A DNA stretch of 64,000 nt, taken from the NCBI GenBank assembly GCA_018056705.1, contig JAGPFE010000002.1, positions 1 through 64,000 of the forward strand, in the 5' to 3' direction. This DNA comes from Candidatus Hydrogenedentota bacterium (GTDB taxonomy: Bacteria > Hydrogenedentota > Hydrogenedentia > Hydrogenedentales > CAITNO01). The notes beneath the pieces were generated by a model. That model was not told the origin of the DNA. It searched no databases and saw only the letters and a list, made by a program, of their open reading frames with translations. Within the stretch, counting starts at the first letter, position 1. Every line of letters starts with the position of its first letter. The translations under genes were made by a program, and so were the position numbers. Positions 1-8,516 of this stretch are shown here, one piece after another.

Positions 1-2
1 GA

Positions 3-206
3 AACCGCCTTACCCTTTACGTGGATGGAGAGCGCCGCCAGGCTGTTAAGGTCCCGGAACAGGTAATATCGGCCGCGCGGACGATCGCCATGGGAGGCAA
101 TCCGCTGTTTCCCGGTGAAACGTTCCAGGGACGCGTGCAGGATGCCCACCTGTGGGCCCGTGCCCTGGAGCCTGAAGAGATCCGCCAACTGCGAAACGCC
201 GACTGA
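3..206 (+). CDS. LamG-like (concanavalin A-like) domain protein, C-terminal fragment
   Basis: This is the 3' end of a gene that begins before the window. The 67 visible residues run in frame from base 3 to a TGA at 204-206. They show the end of a LamG/concanavalin A-like fold: a 'RLTLYVDGE' strand, an 'AMGGNPLF' strand, then 'FQGRVQDAHLWARAL' followed by 'EPEEIRQL'. That last helix-like segment is the usual ending of LamG_3 domains in large secreted proteins of environmental bacteria. The protein is probably extracellular and binds or displays on glycans, but that is family knowledge. Its full length and other domains cannot be seen. Confidence 0.7.
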   Translation, partial: NRLTLYVDGERRQAVKVPEQVISAARTIAMGGNPLFPGETFQGRVQDAHLWARALEPEEIRQLRNAD

Positions 207-211
207 CCCAC

Positions 212-234
212 CCGTGAATACGGTTTGTTCACGG
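212..234. terminator. Weak stem-loop between convergent genes
   Basis: Seven-base arms ccgtgaa (212-218) and ttcacgg (228-234) flank a 9-base loop, just after the stop of the LamG fragment and downstream of the convergent secreted protein. There is no clear T-tract on either strand, so a terminator role is only suggested by position. Confidence 0.3.
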
Positions 235-277
235 TGGTCTGCGGCTGATCCACCCGTCTCCGTGAATGCGGGATGTA

Positions 278-1576
278 TCAACCGCTACGGGTGGCCATGC
301 GGAACGCGTTGCGTGCCCCGATCCCTGGCAGCAGGACCAGGAGCACTAGCATCCCACCGGGTGACAGCGGCAGTCGGGGCGTGACCGAAACCCGCGCGGG
401 GGAAGTGCGAATGGTCATGTAAGCATCCGTGATTTCACATTCGTATACCCCTGCCAGGTCCGTGGTAACGGGGCACAGTTCCAGTGTCAACTGGGTCGGA
501 TCTCCGGGCAGGGGCTGACCATCCTTGAACCACACGCAGGCCACCGGGCCGGTCGCGCCAGTGATCGTTACCTCCAGCGTGTGGCAGGCGTATTCGTCCA
601 GGGTGATGTCGCCCGGCGCGCTCAGCACGTCCAGGTGTGGGACCACCACGCCAAGGTTGTTGCCGTTGCAACGTTCGGAAGGTTCATAGGTGGTCTGTTC
701 CACGATCGGGGGAAAATCCAGCCAGTTCAGGCCATTGCCCACCGGGTTGTTCACCAGCGCGGCCTGGTGCAGCCCGGCTACCCATCGGACCATGGTGGTT
801 GAGCCCCCGCCGTCCAGGTTGATCCCATTCCATGCCCCGAAGTGTTTCAGCCAGGCGCCAACTTCCTGGATAGTCGCTCCCTGGCTCGCGTGACGTCGCC
901 CGTCAATGACCAGCAGGTACACCACCAAACCATCCTGGGACACGCCGACTCCCGTTCGCGGATGAAGTTCCGCCCCAGAGGGATCCGGCACGCCCGCGTT
1001 CAGGCAACGGTATCCACTTACCGCCGTATGGATGTTATCCAGCGGCGTGGAAGGACCGGTCGGGAAGATGGCCGCCGAATTGTCGCTGTACACGACCAGC
1101 GAATACATTCCCCCCTGTGCGGGAGATACTACCGTTCCTTCAGTTACGGCGAGTCCGGTCAGGTCCGAGGGGGTTTCCTCATTCCAGGGCGCGGGCCACG
1201 GCGAAAAGAAATTGCTGTTGATCGCGACGACCATGGGTATCCCCAGTTGGCGACGTCGGATCATGAAATTTCGCGCGGTCTCCCGGATGGTTTCCCGGTT
1301 GTTGGCCTCCCAGTCGGATGCGCGGTCCGTGCCGCGGAACCGCAGGCCCGGCGTCGCCAGATCAACCCGCAGGCAGAAAATGTCCATGGGTCGCGGCGTC
1401 TCCACGCGAACCGTGGCCAGTTTTACCCCGGGGTAGGCGGGGGCAACGTCGTTCCAGTTATAGAATCCATCCTGCCCCCAGGTGCGTGGCATGGCTCCGC
1501 ACCCTATTATTACCAAGACGCATGGCAGGATAGGACGAATCCAGATATGTTTCCGGCGCTTGGTCGGATCCCGCAT
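278..1576 (-). CDS. Secreted phosphodiester glycosidase-like (NAGPA domain) protein with Ig-like C-terminal domain
   Basis: About 432 aa. The ATG at 1576 is preceded by GGAGG eight bases upstream; an in-frame TTG start at 1642 has no comparable site. A basic N-terminus plus a hydrophobic stretch (IRPILPCVLVIIGCG) looks like a signal peptide. The core matches the NAGPA/phosphodiester glycosidase fold: 'RTGVGVSQDG', 'LLVIDGRR', then 'WNGINLDGGGSTTMV', the family's hallmark. After it comes an Ig-like domain with 'VCVWFKDGQPL'-type strands and 'AGVYECEI'. The C-terminus has a hydrophobic segment (GGMLVLLVLLPGIGAR) followed by Arg, like a membrane or sorting tail. The family cleaves phosphodiester-linked sugars, but the substrate here is unknown. 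Confidence 0.8.
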   Translation of the reverse strand: MRDPTKRRKHIWIRPILPCVLVIIGCGAMPRTWGQDGFYNWNDVAPAYPGVKLATVRVETPRPMDIFCLRVDLATPGLRFRGTDRASDWEANNRETIRETARNFMIRRRQLGIPMVVAINSNFFSPWPAPWNEETPSDLTGLAVTEGTVVSPAQGGMYSLVVYSDNSAAIFPTGPSTPLDNIHTAVSGYRCLNAGVPDPSGAELHPRTGVGVSQDGLVVYLLVIDGRRHASQGATIQEVGAWLKHFGAWNGINLDGGGSTTMVRWVAGLHQAALVNNPVGNGLNWLDFPPIVEQTTYEPSERCNGNNLGVVVPHLDVLSAPGDITLDEYACHTLEVTITGATGPVACVWFKDGQPLPGDPTQLTLELCPVTTDLAGVYECEITDAYMTIRTSPARVSVTPRLPLSPGGMLVLLVLLPGIGARNAFRMATRSG

Positions 1577-1755
1577 GGACAATGCCTCCACGTCGTACTC
1601 CGGACTATCTTCTATTATGGTGAACTTTTCGGGAGAATGCAAGCCGCCAGGCCTTTCTCCGCGGGTATTTTGACCCTGAAAGCATACACAATATATGGGA
1701 AAAAATAAAGTGATAAAAAACAGATTTCTCGCGCTGCTCGTATACGTTAAAGTTA

Positions 1756-1784
1756 TTGCTATTTTTCGGTTACCGTGCTATGAT
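1756..1784 (+). promoter_or_regulatory. Putative sigma70 promoter for the gspA-gspB-like pair
   Basis: TTGCTA (1756-1761), 17 bp spacer, TATGAT (1779-1784) preceded by TGC, i.e. an extended -10. It sits about 45 bp before the gspA-like ATG, inside an AT-rich gap between divergent genes. Confidence 0.55.
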
Positions 1785-1828
1785 ATGGTGTCAAGAGTTA
1801 AATCCTCCAGTATGGGGAAAACCACAAG

Positions 1829-3997
1829 ATGTATGAAGCCTTCTACGGACTGCGGGAAAAGCCGTTCAACCTGACGCCGGACCCGAAGTTTCTCTACCTG
1901 AGCGAGAAACACCGGGAAGCCTTCGCCCACCTGCTGTTCGGGATCAAAAACCGTAACGGCTTCATCATGATCTCCGGGGAAATCGGCACGGGGAAAACGA
2001 CCATCTGCCGGAACCTCCTGAATCAACTCGACCGGGACACGGAAATCGCCATCATTTTCAATCCTTTTCTCAGTCCCGAGGAACTTCTCAGAAAGATCAA
2101 CACCGAGTTCGGGATCGACAGCAAGGCCGACAACCTGCTGGGGCTGACCGAGGAACTGAACCTGCACCTGCTGAGCGCGTCGGCCCGCGGCAAAAACTGC
2201 GTGCTGGTCATCGACGAGGCGCAGAATCTGGACACGAAGGTGCTGGAGCAGATACGCCTGCTCTCGAACCTCGAAACGGATTCCTCTAAACTGCTCCAGA
2301 TCGTGCTGATCGGACAGCCCGAACTGGCCGAAAAACTGGCGGCGCACGAGTTGCGCCAGTTGAACCAGCGGATCACCGCGCGGTACCACCTTAAGCCCCT
2401 GGACCAGAAGGAAACCCTGCAGTACATTGCCTATCGCCTGCACGTGGCGGGGGGCAAGCGGGCGTCGGTGCACTTTGATCGCAAGGCGGTCCGGGAAATC
2501 TATCGACTGTCGGGCGGCACGCCCCGGGTTATCAACGCCCTGTGTGACCGCGCCCTGCTCATCGGGTACACGAAAGAAACCCACGTTATCACGGCCCCGA
2601 TTATCCGCCAGGCCGCCCGGGAAATCCAGGGCGAAAAGGTGGCCGCGCGCAAGGCCTCGGAGAAAGGGCGCTGGAAAAACTGGTTACCCCAGCCGTCGCT
2701 GGTGGTGGGCGCGCTGGTCGCCCTGGCGGCGGTGCATTTTCTGCTGCGTCCCCTGGACCGGCTGGCGAATGAACTGAACGCGGTGAACCAGTGGGCGGCC
2801 CGCGGCGTTCCCGCCGGGACGGATAATCCGCAAGCCCAGCCCAACGCGGTGGCGGCCTCGGTGCCGGATAGGTCCGGCGCGACCTCCCTGCTGGAACGGC
2901 TGGGCAGCATGGCACCGCGCGTGGAACGTGCCGGCGCGGGGTTGCCGGACCAGGTGGATCCCGCGGCATGGACCTCGGTGGGATGTAAGCAGGTGGCTGC
3001 CCGGTGGGGGGTGACGGATGCCGAGTCGCCCCCGTTGAACGCGGACCCGGAAACCCTGGTCCACTGGTTCCAGGACCGGGGCCTGGCGTGCGAGTGGTTC
3101 CGGCCGGGCGTGGCGCAGTTGCTGGCCCTGAACCTGCCCTGCCTGGCCCGGGTGGAATGGCATGGCAAAACAATGTGGGTCGGACTGGTCTGGGCGGACG
3201 AACAGGGCGAGACGGTGGGCCTGGCACGTCCCGATGGAGATGGCCTGCTGAAAATCGACCGGCTGGCGTTCCGCAACGCCTACGCGAACGAGGCACTGGT
3301 GCCCTGGCGGGATCCCGAGCCCGGGGCGGGCCCGTTGCTGCCCGGACAGCAGGGCCCCGCCGTGGCCCGACTGAAAGAAATGCTTCGTCGCCTGGGCCGG
3401 TTGAGTCCCACGAACGCGCACGGCACGTACGATGCTGAAACGGCCTCGGCCGTGGCGGGGATCCAGGCGGAAACCGGTATGAAGGTGGACGGAAAGGCCG
3501 GGCGCCAGGTACGTTGCGTGCTGACGGCCTGGTCCGGCGGAGATGGCGTGCCTGCCCTGGGTATCCGGGGGACCACCCGGGAACAGGCCGCGCGGGTGGT
3601 GACGCCACCCCCGTCCCCTGCTCCTGCCACGCCTCCCGCTCCGCCCGCCCCGATGAAGCAGGAAGCGCCATTACCGTCTCCGAAGAAAACGGATTCGTCT
3701 GCGGCCGTAAACGGGAACGATATCGCGATCCCGAAGGAAGGAACCGGGGAAGCCGAATCACAGCCGTTGCCGCCGGCGAAACCATCCGAGGAGCCCACGA
3801 ATCCCATCCCGGACAGCGGCCCTGAGAACGCCGCGAGGCCGGACCGGCCGGCGATGGAAACGCGGGAGTTGCCCCCAGCCCCGGTCTTCACGCCAGCGCC
3901 CCCGGCCGCGGTTTCACCGTCCGCAGAGGATTCCGGCGTGACCCCGCCCGCGTGGAGTACGTTGCCCCTATTGCCCAAGGATCAGAACCCGGCATGA
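1829..3997 (+). CDS. gspA: GspA/ExeA-like AAA ATPase with C39-like and peptidoglycan-binding regions
   Basis: 722 aa. The N-terminal 270 residues are an ExeA-type AAA ATPase: opening 'MYEAFYGLREKPFNLTPDP', Walker A 'GEIGTGKTT', Walker B 'CVLVIDEAQNL', and the sensor/arginine region 'QLNQRITARYHL'. A membrane segment follows near residues 291-309 (SLVVGALVALAAVHFLL). The periplasmic part has a degenerate C39-like stretch (around 380-490), then a PG_binding_1 module ('GTYDAETASAVAGIQAETGM'), then a Pro-rich tail. In Aeromonas, ExeA with ExeB helps assemble the type II secretin through peptidoglycan. Its stop overlaps the next start (ATGA), which supports pairing with the GspB-like gene. No other gsp gene is adjacent, so a pilus or secretin partner must lie elsewhere. 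Confidence 0.85.
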   Translation: MYEAFYGLREKPFNLTPDPKFLYLSEKHREAFAHLLFGIKNRNGFIMISGEIGTGKTTICRNLLNQLDRDTEIAIIFNPFLSPEELLRKINTEFGIDSKADNLLGLTEELNLHLLSASARGKNCVLVIDEAQNLDTKVLEQIRLLSNLETDSSKLLQIVLIGQPELAEKLAAHELRQLNQRITARYHLKPLDQKETLQYIAYRLHVAGGKRASVHFDRKAVREIYRLSGGTPRVINALCDRALLIGYTKETHVITAPIIRQAAREIQGEKVAARKASEKGRWKNWLPQPSLVVGALVALAAVHFLLRPLDRLANELNAVNQWAARGVPAGTDNPQAQPNAVAASVPDRSGATSLLERLGSMAPRVERAGAGLPDQVDPAAWTSVGCKQVAARWGVTDAESPPLNADPETLVHWFQDRGLACEWFRPGVAQLLALNLPCLARVEWHGKTMWVGLVWADEQGETVGLARPDGDGLLKIDRLAFRNAYANEALVPWRDPEPGAGPLLPGQQGPAVARLKEMLRRLGRLSPTNAHGTYDAETASAVAGIQAETGMKVDGKAGRQVRCVLTAWSGGDGVPALGIRGTTREQAARVVTPPPSPAPATPPAPPAPMKQEAPLPSPKKTDSSAAVNGNDIAIPKEGTGEAESQPLPPAKPSEEPTNPIPDSGPENAARPDRPAMETRELPPAPVFTPAPPAAVSPSAEDSGVTPPAWSTLPLLPKDQNPA

Positions 3998-5223
3998 GTT
4001 CCATTCTCGACGCGCTCAACAAGCTCGAAGAAGAACGCAACCGGCAGTTGCGGGAAGAACAACAGGCGGCCGAGGAAGAGGAAGAAGCGCCTTTCGAGCC
4101 GGAAGAGGCCGCGGCGAAACTGCTGGCCTATGAACCGCCCTCGGGGAAGCGGGGTGTCGCGCGACGCCCGGCGGCAGGCGGTAAAGGCCTGTCGGCGTGG
4201 CTCACCGCGGGGATTTCCCTGCTGGCCCTGGCGGCGGTGGCCAGCTCGGCGATCGCGGTGGTGCTGGCTTACCAGGTGTCGCGCCAGCAGCCCGCGCCCC
4301 GGGAAGCCTACACGGTGCCCGTGGTGATCGAGGCCCCCGGCCACACGGCCCAGCCCTCGGCTGGAACAGCGAAACCGGCACCGGGTGAGACGCCGGCGCC
4401 CAGGACCGTTCCGGTGGCAAAGGCCACGCCCAGGCAGTCGGCACCTGCCGAACCGGCGAAGGCCGGGGTATCGACCCCCGAGCCCGTCCAGGCCCCGGAG
4501 AAACCGTCTCAGCCGGCCGGGTCCGCTGGCCGCGCCGAGCCGACGCCGAAAGAGTCCGTTGCGAAGCCTGTTCCGGTTCAGCCGGAACCGCCGCGCGCGG
4601 CTGACCCGAAACCGCGGGAACCGATGTCTGCCCCGACCGAATCGCCCGTTGATGCTGCTCCGCCCGACGCGGCTGTTGCCGAGGGGGATCCGGCAGGCGA
4701 ACCACCTGTCGTGGAGCAAGCGGCATCCGCGGAGCCGGACAAAGCAGTCGCGCCCACGGAGTCGGTAAAAGTTGCCCAGGCGACCCAGTCCGGGGACAAG
4801 GGGACGGACGCGCGCGCGGGCGACGGCCTGACACCGCCCGCGACCCTGCCCGGGAACCCGCCGGTAGTCGCGCCGCCTCCCTTGCCGGTGAATCCGCCCG
4901 CGGCGTTGCGCGCGCCAGTTGCGTCCACCGCGGACCCGGCACCCGCCCGGAAGAGCGCGGGATTCGTGGATCCCGAAGTGCTCAACGCCCTGCCGCGGCT
5001 GACCCTCGCGGACCAGGAACGTTACGGACTGGGTGAGTTGCGGCTGAACGTGTTGCGGGAAGCGGGACCGGGGAATCCGGACCCGGTGGCCATCATCAAC
5101 CTGAAGAAGGTGTACCTGGGCGAACGGATTCCGGGAACCAGGGCCCGGCTGGTCGGCATTTCCTCGCGGGCCATCGCCATCGAGATCGAGGACACGGGTG
5201 CGCGGTTCCGGGTGTCCCGCTGA
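3994..5223 (+). CDS. gspB: GspB-like secretion accessory protein
   Basis: About 409 aa. I place the start at the ATG at 3994, which overlaps the upstream TGA as ATGA. The protein opens 'MSSILDALNKLEEERNRQ', typical of GspB/ExeB. A single membrane helix follows near residues 68-93 (LTAGISLLALAAVASSAIAV). Next is a Pro/Ala/Glu-rich periplasmic linker of roughly 200 residues. The last 80 residues form the conserved C-terminal domain ('ALPRLTLADQERYGL', 'VYLGERIPGTRARLVGIS', 'IAIEIEDTGARFRV'). By analogy with ExeB it should partner the GspA-like ATPase in secretin placement. The linker is very low in complexity, so its translation is weak evidence on its own; the two ends carry the identification. 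Confidence 0.8.
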   Translation: MSSILDALNKLEEERNRQLREEQQAAEEEEEAPFEPEEAAAKLLAYEPPSGKRGVARRPAAGGKGLSAWLTAGISLLALAAVASSAIAVVLAYQVSRQQPAPREAYTVPVVIEAPGHTAQPSAGTAKPAPGETPAPRTVPVAKATPRQSAPAEPAKAGVSTPEPVQAPEKPSQPAGSAGRAEPTPKESVAKPVPVQPEPPRAADPKPREPMSAPTESPVDAAPPDAAVAEGDPAGEPPVVEQAASAEPDKAVAPTESVKVAQATQSGDKGTDARAGDGLTPPATLPGNPPVVAPPPLPVNPPAALRAPVASTADPAPARKSAGFVDPEVLNALPRLTLADQERYGLGELRLNVLREAGPGNPDPVAIINLKKVYLGERIPGTRARLVGISSRAIAIEIEDTGARFRVSR

Positions 5224-5307
5224 GTGCCGGCCAGGCGGAGGGGGACCCGAAAAGGCAGCATGCCCCGGCGCGAGGCAGGCATCGTATAGCAGCCGGAGGG
5301 GGGCGCG

Positions 5308-5316
5308 TGCTACACT
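5308..5316 (+). promoter_or_regulatory. Extended -10 directly upstream of the ABC ATPase start (possible leaderless mRNA)
   Basis: TGC followed by TACACT (5311-5316) lies 10 bases before the ATG at 5327. No Shine-Dalgarno sequence stands at a usable distance; the nearest GGAGG-like run is about 27 bases upstream. If this -10 works, transcription would begin at or within a few bases of the ATG. Confidence 0.4.
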
Positions 5317-5326
5317 TACCCCCCTG

Positions 5327-6235
5327 ATGGAAGCATGCGTGATTGTAGAAGGTCTCCGAAAGCGGTATGGCAGGACCGAAGCGCTGCGGGGAATCGATTT
5401 TGAGGTCCGACGGGGTGAAATCCTGGGGCTGCTGGGACCCAATGGCGCGGGAAAGAGCACCTCGCTGGGCATCCTTTGCGGGCTGGTGCGGCCGACGTCA
5501 GGGCGGGTGGCCGTGTTTGGCCTGGATCTTGCCCACCACCGGCTGGAGATCCTGGAACGGACGGGGGCGTTGCTGGAGCGTCCAGCGTTTCCGGTCCGGC
5601 TGACGGTGCGGCGGCTGGCAAGGTTGCACGCGCGGTTGAAGGGCCTGGATGCCGAAGCGGCCGAGCGGGCGTTAAGCCGGGCGGGGCTGGCCGAGTGGGC
5701 GCCGGTAGCGGCGGGACGGCTTTCGCTGGGACTGAGGCAGCGGCTGGGCCTGGCCCTGGCCATCCTGGGAGAACCGGAACTGCTGATCCTGGACGAGCCC
5801 ACGTCGGGGATGGACGTGGAATCCGCGGGGATGGTGCTGGATTTCCTGCGCCGGCTGGCCCGGGAGAATGGCGTGACGATCCTGTTTTCCAGTCACCACA
5901 TGGGCGAAGTGGAACGGCTTTGCGACCGGGTGGCGATCATCCGGCAGGGGGAAATCGTGTCGGTAGCGGACACGGCAGGGCTTTTGTCGTGGAACCTGCG
6001 GGAACTGGAGATTTTTGTTGACCGACCGGAGGAGGCTGCTGTCCTGGCCCGTGCCCTTCCGGGAACGGATCGCGCGGAGGTGGAGCCGTCAGGACTGGTC
6101 CGGGTCCTGCTCTCGGGGGAGGGCACATCGCATGGACTTACCCGGGCACTGGTGGAAGCGGGATTCGAGGTTCGGGCGGTGATTCCCGCGCGCAAGACGC
6201 TGGAAACCCATTTCCGGGAGGTGGTAAGCGCATGA
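5327..6235 (+). CDS. ABC transporter ATP-binding protein (ABC-2 type exporter)
   Basis: 302 aa from the ATG at 5327, which opens 'MEACVIVEGLRKRYGRTEAL', the usual first strand of this family; the longer in-frame extension upstream is Pro/Gly-rich and not family-like. Walker A 'GPNGAGKST', signature 'LSLGLRQRL', Walker B 'LLILDEPTSGMD' and the H-loop 'SSHHMGEVE' are all present. The C-terminal 80 residues form the regulatory tail found in CcmA/DrrA-like ATPases. Its stop overlaps the permease start (ATGA), so the two almost certainly form one transporter. The cargo is unknown; two secreted FG-GAP proteins follow in the same tightly coupled unit. Confidence 0.9.
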   Translation: MEACVIVEGLRKRYGRTEALRGIDFEVRRGEILGLLGPNGAGKSTSLGILCGLVRPTSGRVAVFGLDLAHHRLEILERTGALLERPAFPVRLTVRRLARLHARLKGLDAEAAERALSRAGLAEWAPVAAGRLSLGLRQRLGLALAILGEPELLILDEPTSGMDVESAGMVLDFLRRLARENGVTILFSSHHMGEVERLCDRVAIIRQGEIVSVADTAGLLSWNLRELEIFVDRPEEAAVLARALPGTDRAEVEPSGLVRVLLSGEGTSHGLTRALVEAGFEVRAVIPARKTLETHFREVVSA

Positions 6236-7026
6236 TGATGTCCCGGTTCCGGCGCGCGTGGGCCGTGGAGGCGGCCCGGATGGTCCGCAGCGGTTTCGCG
6301 TGGACGGTGGCGACAGTGCCCGCGCTGATGACGGGAGCGGTACTGGCCATCCGGCCGCTATCGCGGGACGGGCGGGGCGACTACGATTTCATCGCGACGG
6401 CCATGACGGCAACGGTATGCACGCCGGGGTTTGTGCTGCTGCTGGTGTGGATGGCGGTATGGACGGCCTCGGACCTGTCGGACGGCACGGCGCGGGGGCT
6501 ATTGACGCGTCCCATTCGTCGGTCGGACTACCTGCTGGCCAAGTACGCGGCCGGGCTTTCGCTGGGGGCGGTGATGGCTGGACTGGCCCTTGGGGCGGCG
6601 TGGCTGCTGTTGTGGCTGCTGGGCGACACCACGGGAGTGGCCTATGGGGGGGAAGTGCTGATCACGTCGGATCAACTGGTAGTAAGCGGCGCGCTGGCGT
6701 TGGGGGCGACGCTTTGCGCGTTGTGGGCGGGATGCGCGGTGGCCCTGCTGGTGGGCGTGGTGACGCGGCAACCAGGGCCCGCGGCGGCCGTGACGCTGCT
6801 GGCCTGGCTGCTGCTGGAACTGGTGAAGTATCCGCTGGGGATTGACGGCTGGGTATTCACGACGAGCCTGGAATCGGCGTGGCAGGGATTTGGCGACCTG
6901 TGCCGGGGCGTGGACGCCTCGATGACGGGGATCCTGGCGCGCGCGGCAGTGACGGCAATTCCGGTGATGGTGGCCTGTCCGGCGGCGGCGGTGCTGTGGT
7001 TCCGGCGCGGGGATCTGACCCCGTGA
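6232..7026 (+). CDS. ABC-2 type transporter permease
   Basis: 264 aa, starting at one of three consecutive ATGs (6232, 6235, 6238); the first overlaps the ATPase stop. About six hydrophobic helices are visible, for example 'TPGFVLLLVWMAVWTA', 'LALGAAWLLLWLLG' and 'VTLLAWLLLELVKYP'. The pattern and size fit ABC-2 membrane subunits such as those paired with CcmA-like ATPases. The stretch 'SDGTARGLLTRPIRRSDYLLAK' (split here as the ABC-2 cytoplasmic loop) is characteristic: it resembles the loop before the second helix in Na+ or antibiotic exporters. Its TGA overlaps the GTG start of the next gene. Confidence 0.85.
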   Translation: MMMSRFRRAWAVEAARMVRSGFAWTVATVPALMTGAVLAIRPLSRDGRGDYDFIATAMTATVCTPGFVLLLVWMAVWTASDLSDGTARGLLTRPIRRSDYLLAKYAAGLSLGAVMAGLALGAAWLLLWLLGDTTGVAYGGEVLITSDQLVVSGALALGATLCALWAGCAVALLVGVVTRQPGPAAAVTLLAWLLLELVKYPLGIDGWVFTTSLESAWQGFGDLCRGVDASMTGILARAAVTAIPVMVACPAAAVLWFRRGDLTP

Positions 7027-8516
7027 GGCGGGCCGGTCTTGGGCTGCTCCTCGGGCTGGCGGGCCTGGCGGGGATGGCGGCGGAGCCGGGGGTCATCGTG
7101 GAGGTTCCCGGGTTGTGGGCCGGGTTCAGCGCGGGACCGGTGGCCCGGGTAGGGGGGAACTTTTCCCTCGCAGACCTGAACAGAGACGGCCTGCCTGACC
7201 TGCTGCTGGACCAGGAGGCCTGGATCCGGGGGCCAAATGCCGCGTGGAGCCGCAAGGTCTCGTTGCCGGGGGGGGATGGCGGCGGGATTTACGACGTGGA
7301 CCGGAACGGGATACTGTGGAGGATTTTCCGGGACCGGATCACCGGCTGGCGGCTGGCCGATTCGGGCGAAGGCTGGGAAAAGGTCGGCGAGCAGCCGCTG
7401 GAAGGGGGAAACTGGGACATCCCCCGGGAGGAGGCCCGCGCGCGGCGGCGCGTGCTGCGCGACCTGGACGGTGATGGCCGGGACGATCTCGTCACGGTGA
7501 CGCCGCGCGGCGTATGCTGGTATCGGGGGCGGGGCGAGGGGTTCGATCGGGAAGCCGGGTTACTGCTGGCGTTGCCGGAGACCCGCGTCCTGTATACCGC
7601 GCGCGGGGAATTATGGCCACCGGAGCAGCGGGTTCTGGCGTTGCCGACCTTCCGGTTTTCCTGCGAGATCAGCCTGTCGGGGGAAGAGATCGCGGTGGTT
7701 TACGGCGAGGAATCGGCGGGGGGCACGACGTGGACCACCCTGCGATATCCGATGCCCCGGCAGGGCTCGCCGTTGAAGGTGGAGGCGGCGCAAAAAATCG
7801 ACAGTCCACCGTTACCGCGGGACGCGGTGCCGGTATGGCTGGATCGGGGGGCGGATCGGCCCGGGTTCGCGCGGATGTACTGGGAGCCGGACGGGTCGGG
7901 GATTCCCGGGGACGGCTTCATGGTATGCGAAGCGTGGGAACCGGGGGCCCCGGATCCCCGGGTATTCCGTCGACCCGCTCCACCAGGAGCCGCGCCGTAT
8001 CCGCCGCTGGCGGACGTGAATGGCGACGGACGGCTGGACGTGGTCATGCTGACCGTGGGGCTCGCGCGGCGGGGTCCGAGGGAGCGGGCCCAGGAACTGC
8101 TGACGGGAAGTCGCCTGCTGGTGGAGGTTTCGGCCTGGTTACGCCAGGCGGGGGGTGGGTATGCCCGCGATCCCTCATGGCAAGGGACCTGGACGGCCCA
8201 ACTGGACGCGCCGCCGGTCCGCCTGCCGCGGATGCTGGGTTGGGCGGCGCGAGGTGAACTGGCCAGCATGGGCGGCGATTTCAACGGGGACGGCCAGGCG
8301 GACCTGCTGATCCGGGATCGGCTGGACCAGGCGGCGTGTTATCCGTGCGGCGCGGAAGGGTGCGGGCGTCAGCCGCTGTTCACCCTGCCGGTGCCCCCCG
8401 AGGCAACGGTCGTGCCGGCGGACGTGAACGGCGACGGCGTGGCGGACGTGTTGCTTGTGCCGGAATCGGGGAACGCGCCGACGCGGGTGTTTCTGACGGG
8501 GGGAAGTTCCCGATGA
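7023..8516 (+). CDS. Secreted FG-GAP/VCBS repeat protein (first of a pair)
   Basis: 497 aa. I choose the GTG at 7023 (GTGA overlap with the permease stop) because it puts a signal peptide (RRAGLGLLLGLAGLAGMAA) at the very N-terminus; in-frame sequence before it is the permease read in another frame. At least five FG-GAP/VCBS calcium-binding-like motifs are spread along the chain: 'ADLNRDGLPDLLLD', 'RDLDGDGRDDLVTV', 'ADVNGDGRLDVVML', 'GDFNGDGQADLLI' and 'ADVNGDGVADVLLV'. This spacing suggests an integrin-like beta-propeller in the periplasm or outside the cell. Function unknown; the ABC transporter immediately upstream is a plausible partner. Confidence 0.8.
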   Translation: MRRAGLGLLLGLAGLAGMAAEPGVIVEVPGLWAGFSAGPVARVGGNFSLADLNRDGLPDLLLDQEAWIRGPNAAWSRKVSLPGGDGGGIYDVDRNGILWRIFRDRITGWRLADSGEGWEKVGEQPLEGGNWDIPREEARARRRVLRDLDGDGRDDLVTVTPRGVCWYRGRGEGFDREAGLLLALPETRVLYTARGELWPPEQRVLALPTFRFSCEISLSGEEIAVVYGEESAGGTTWTTLRYPMPRQGSPLKVEAAQKIDSPPLPRDAVPVWLDRGADRPGFARMYWEPDGSGIPGDGFMVCEAWEPGAPDPRVFRRPAPPGAAPYPPLADVNGDGRLDVVMLTVGLARRGPRERAQELLTGSRLLVEVSAWLRQAGGGYARDPSWQGTWTAQLDAPPVRLPRMLGWAARGELASMGGDFNGDGQADLLIRDRLDQAACYPCGAEGCGRQPLFTLPVPPEATVVPADVNGDGVADVLLVPESGNAPTRVFLTGGSSR

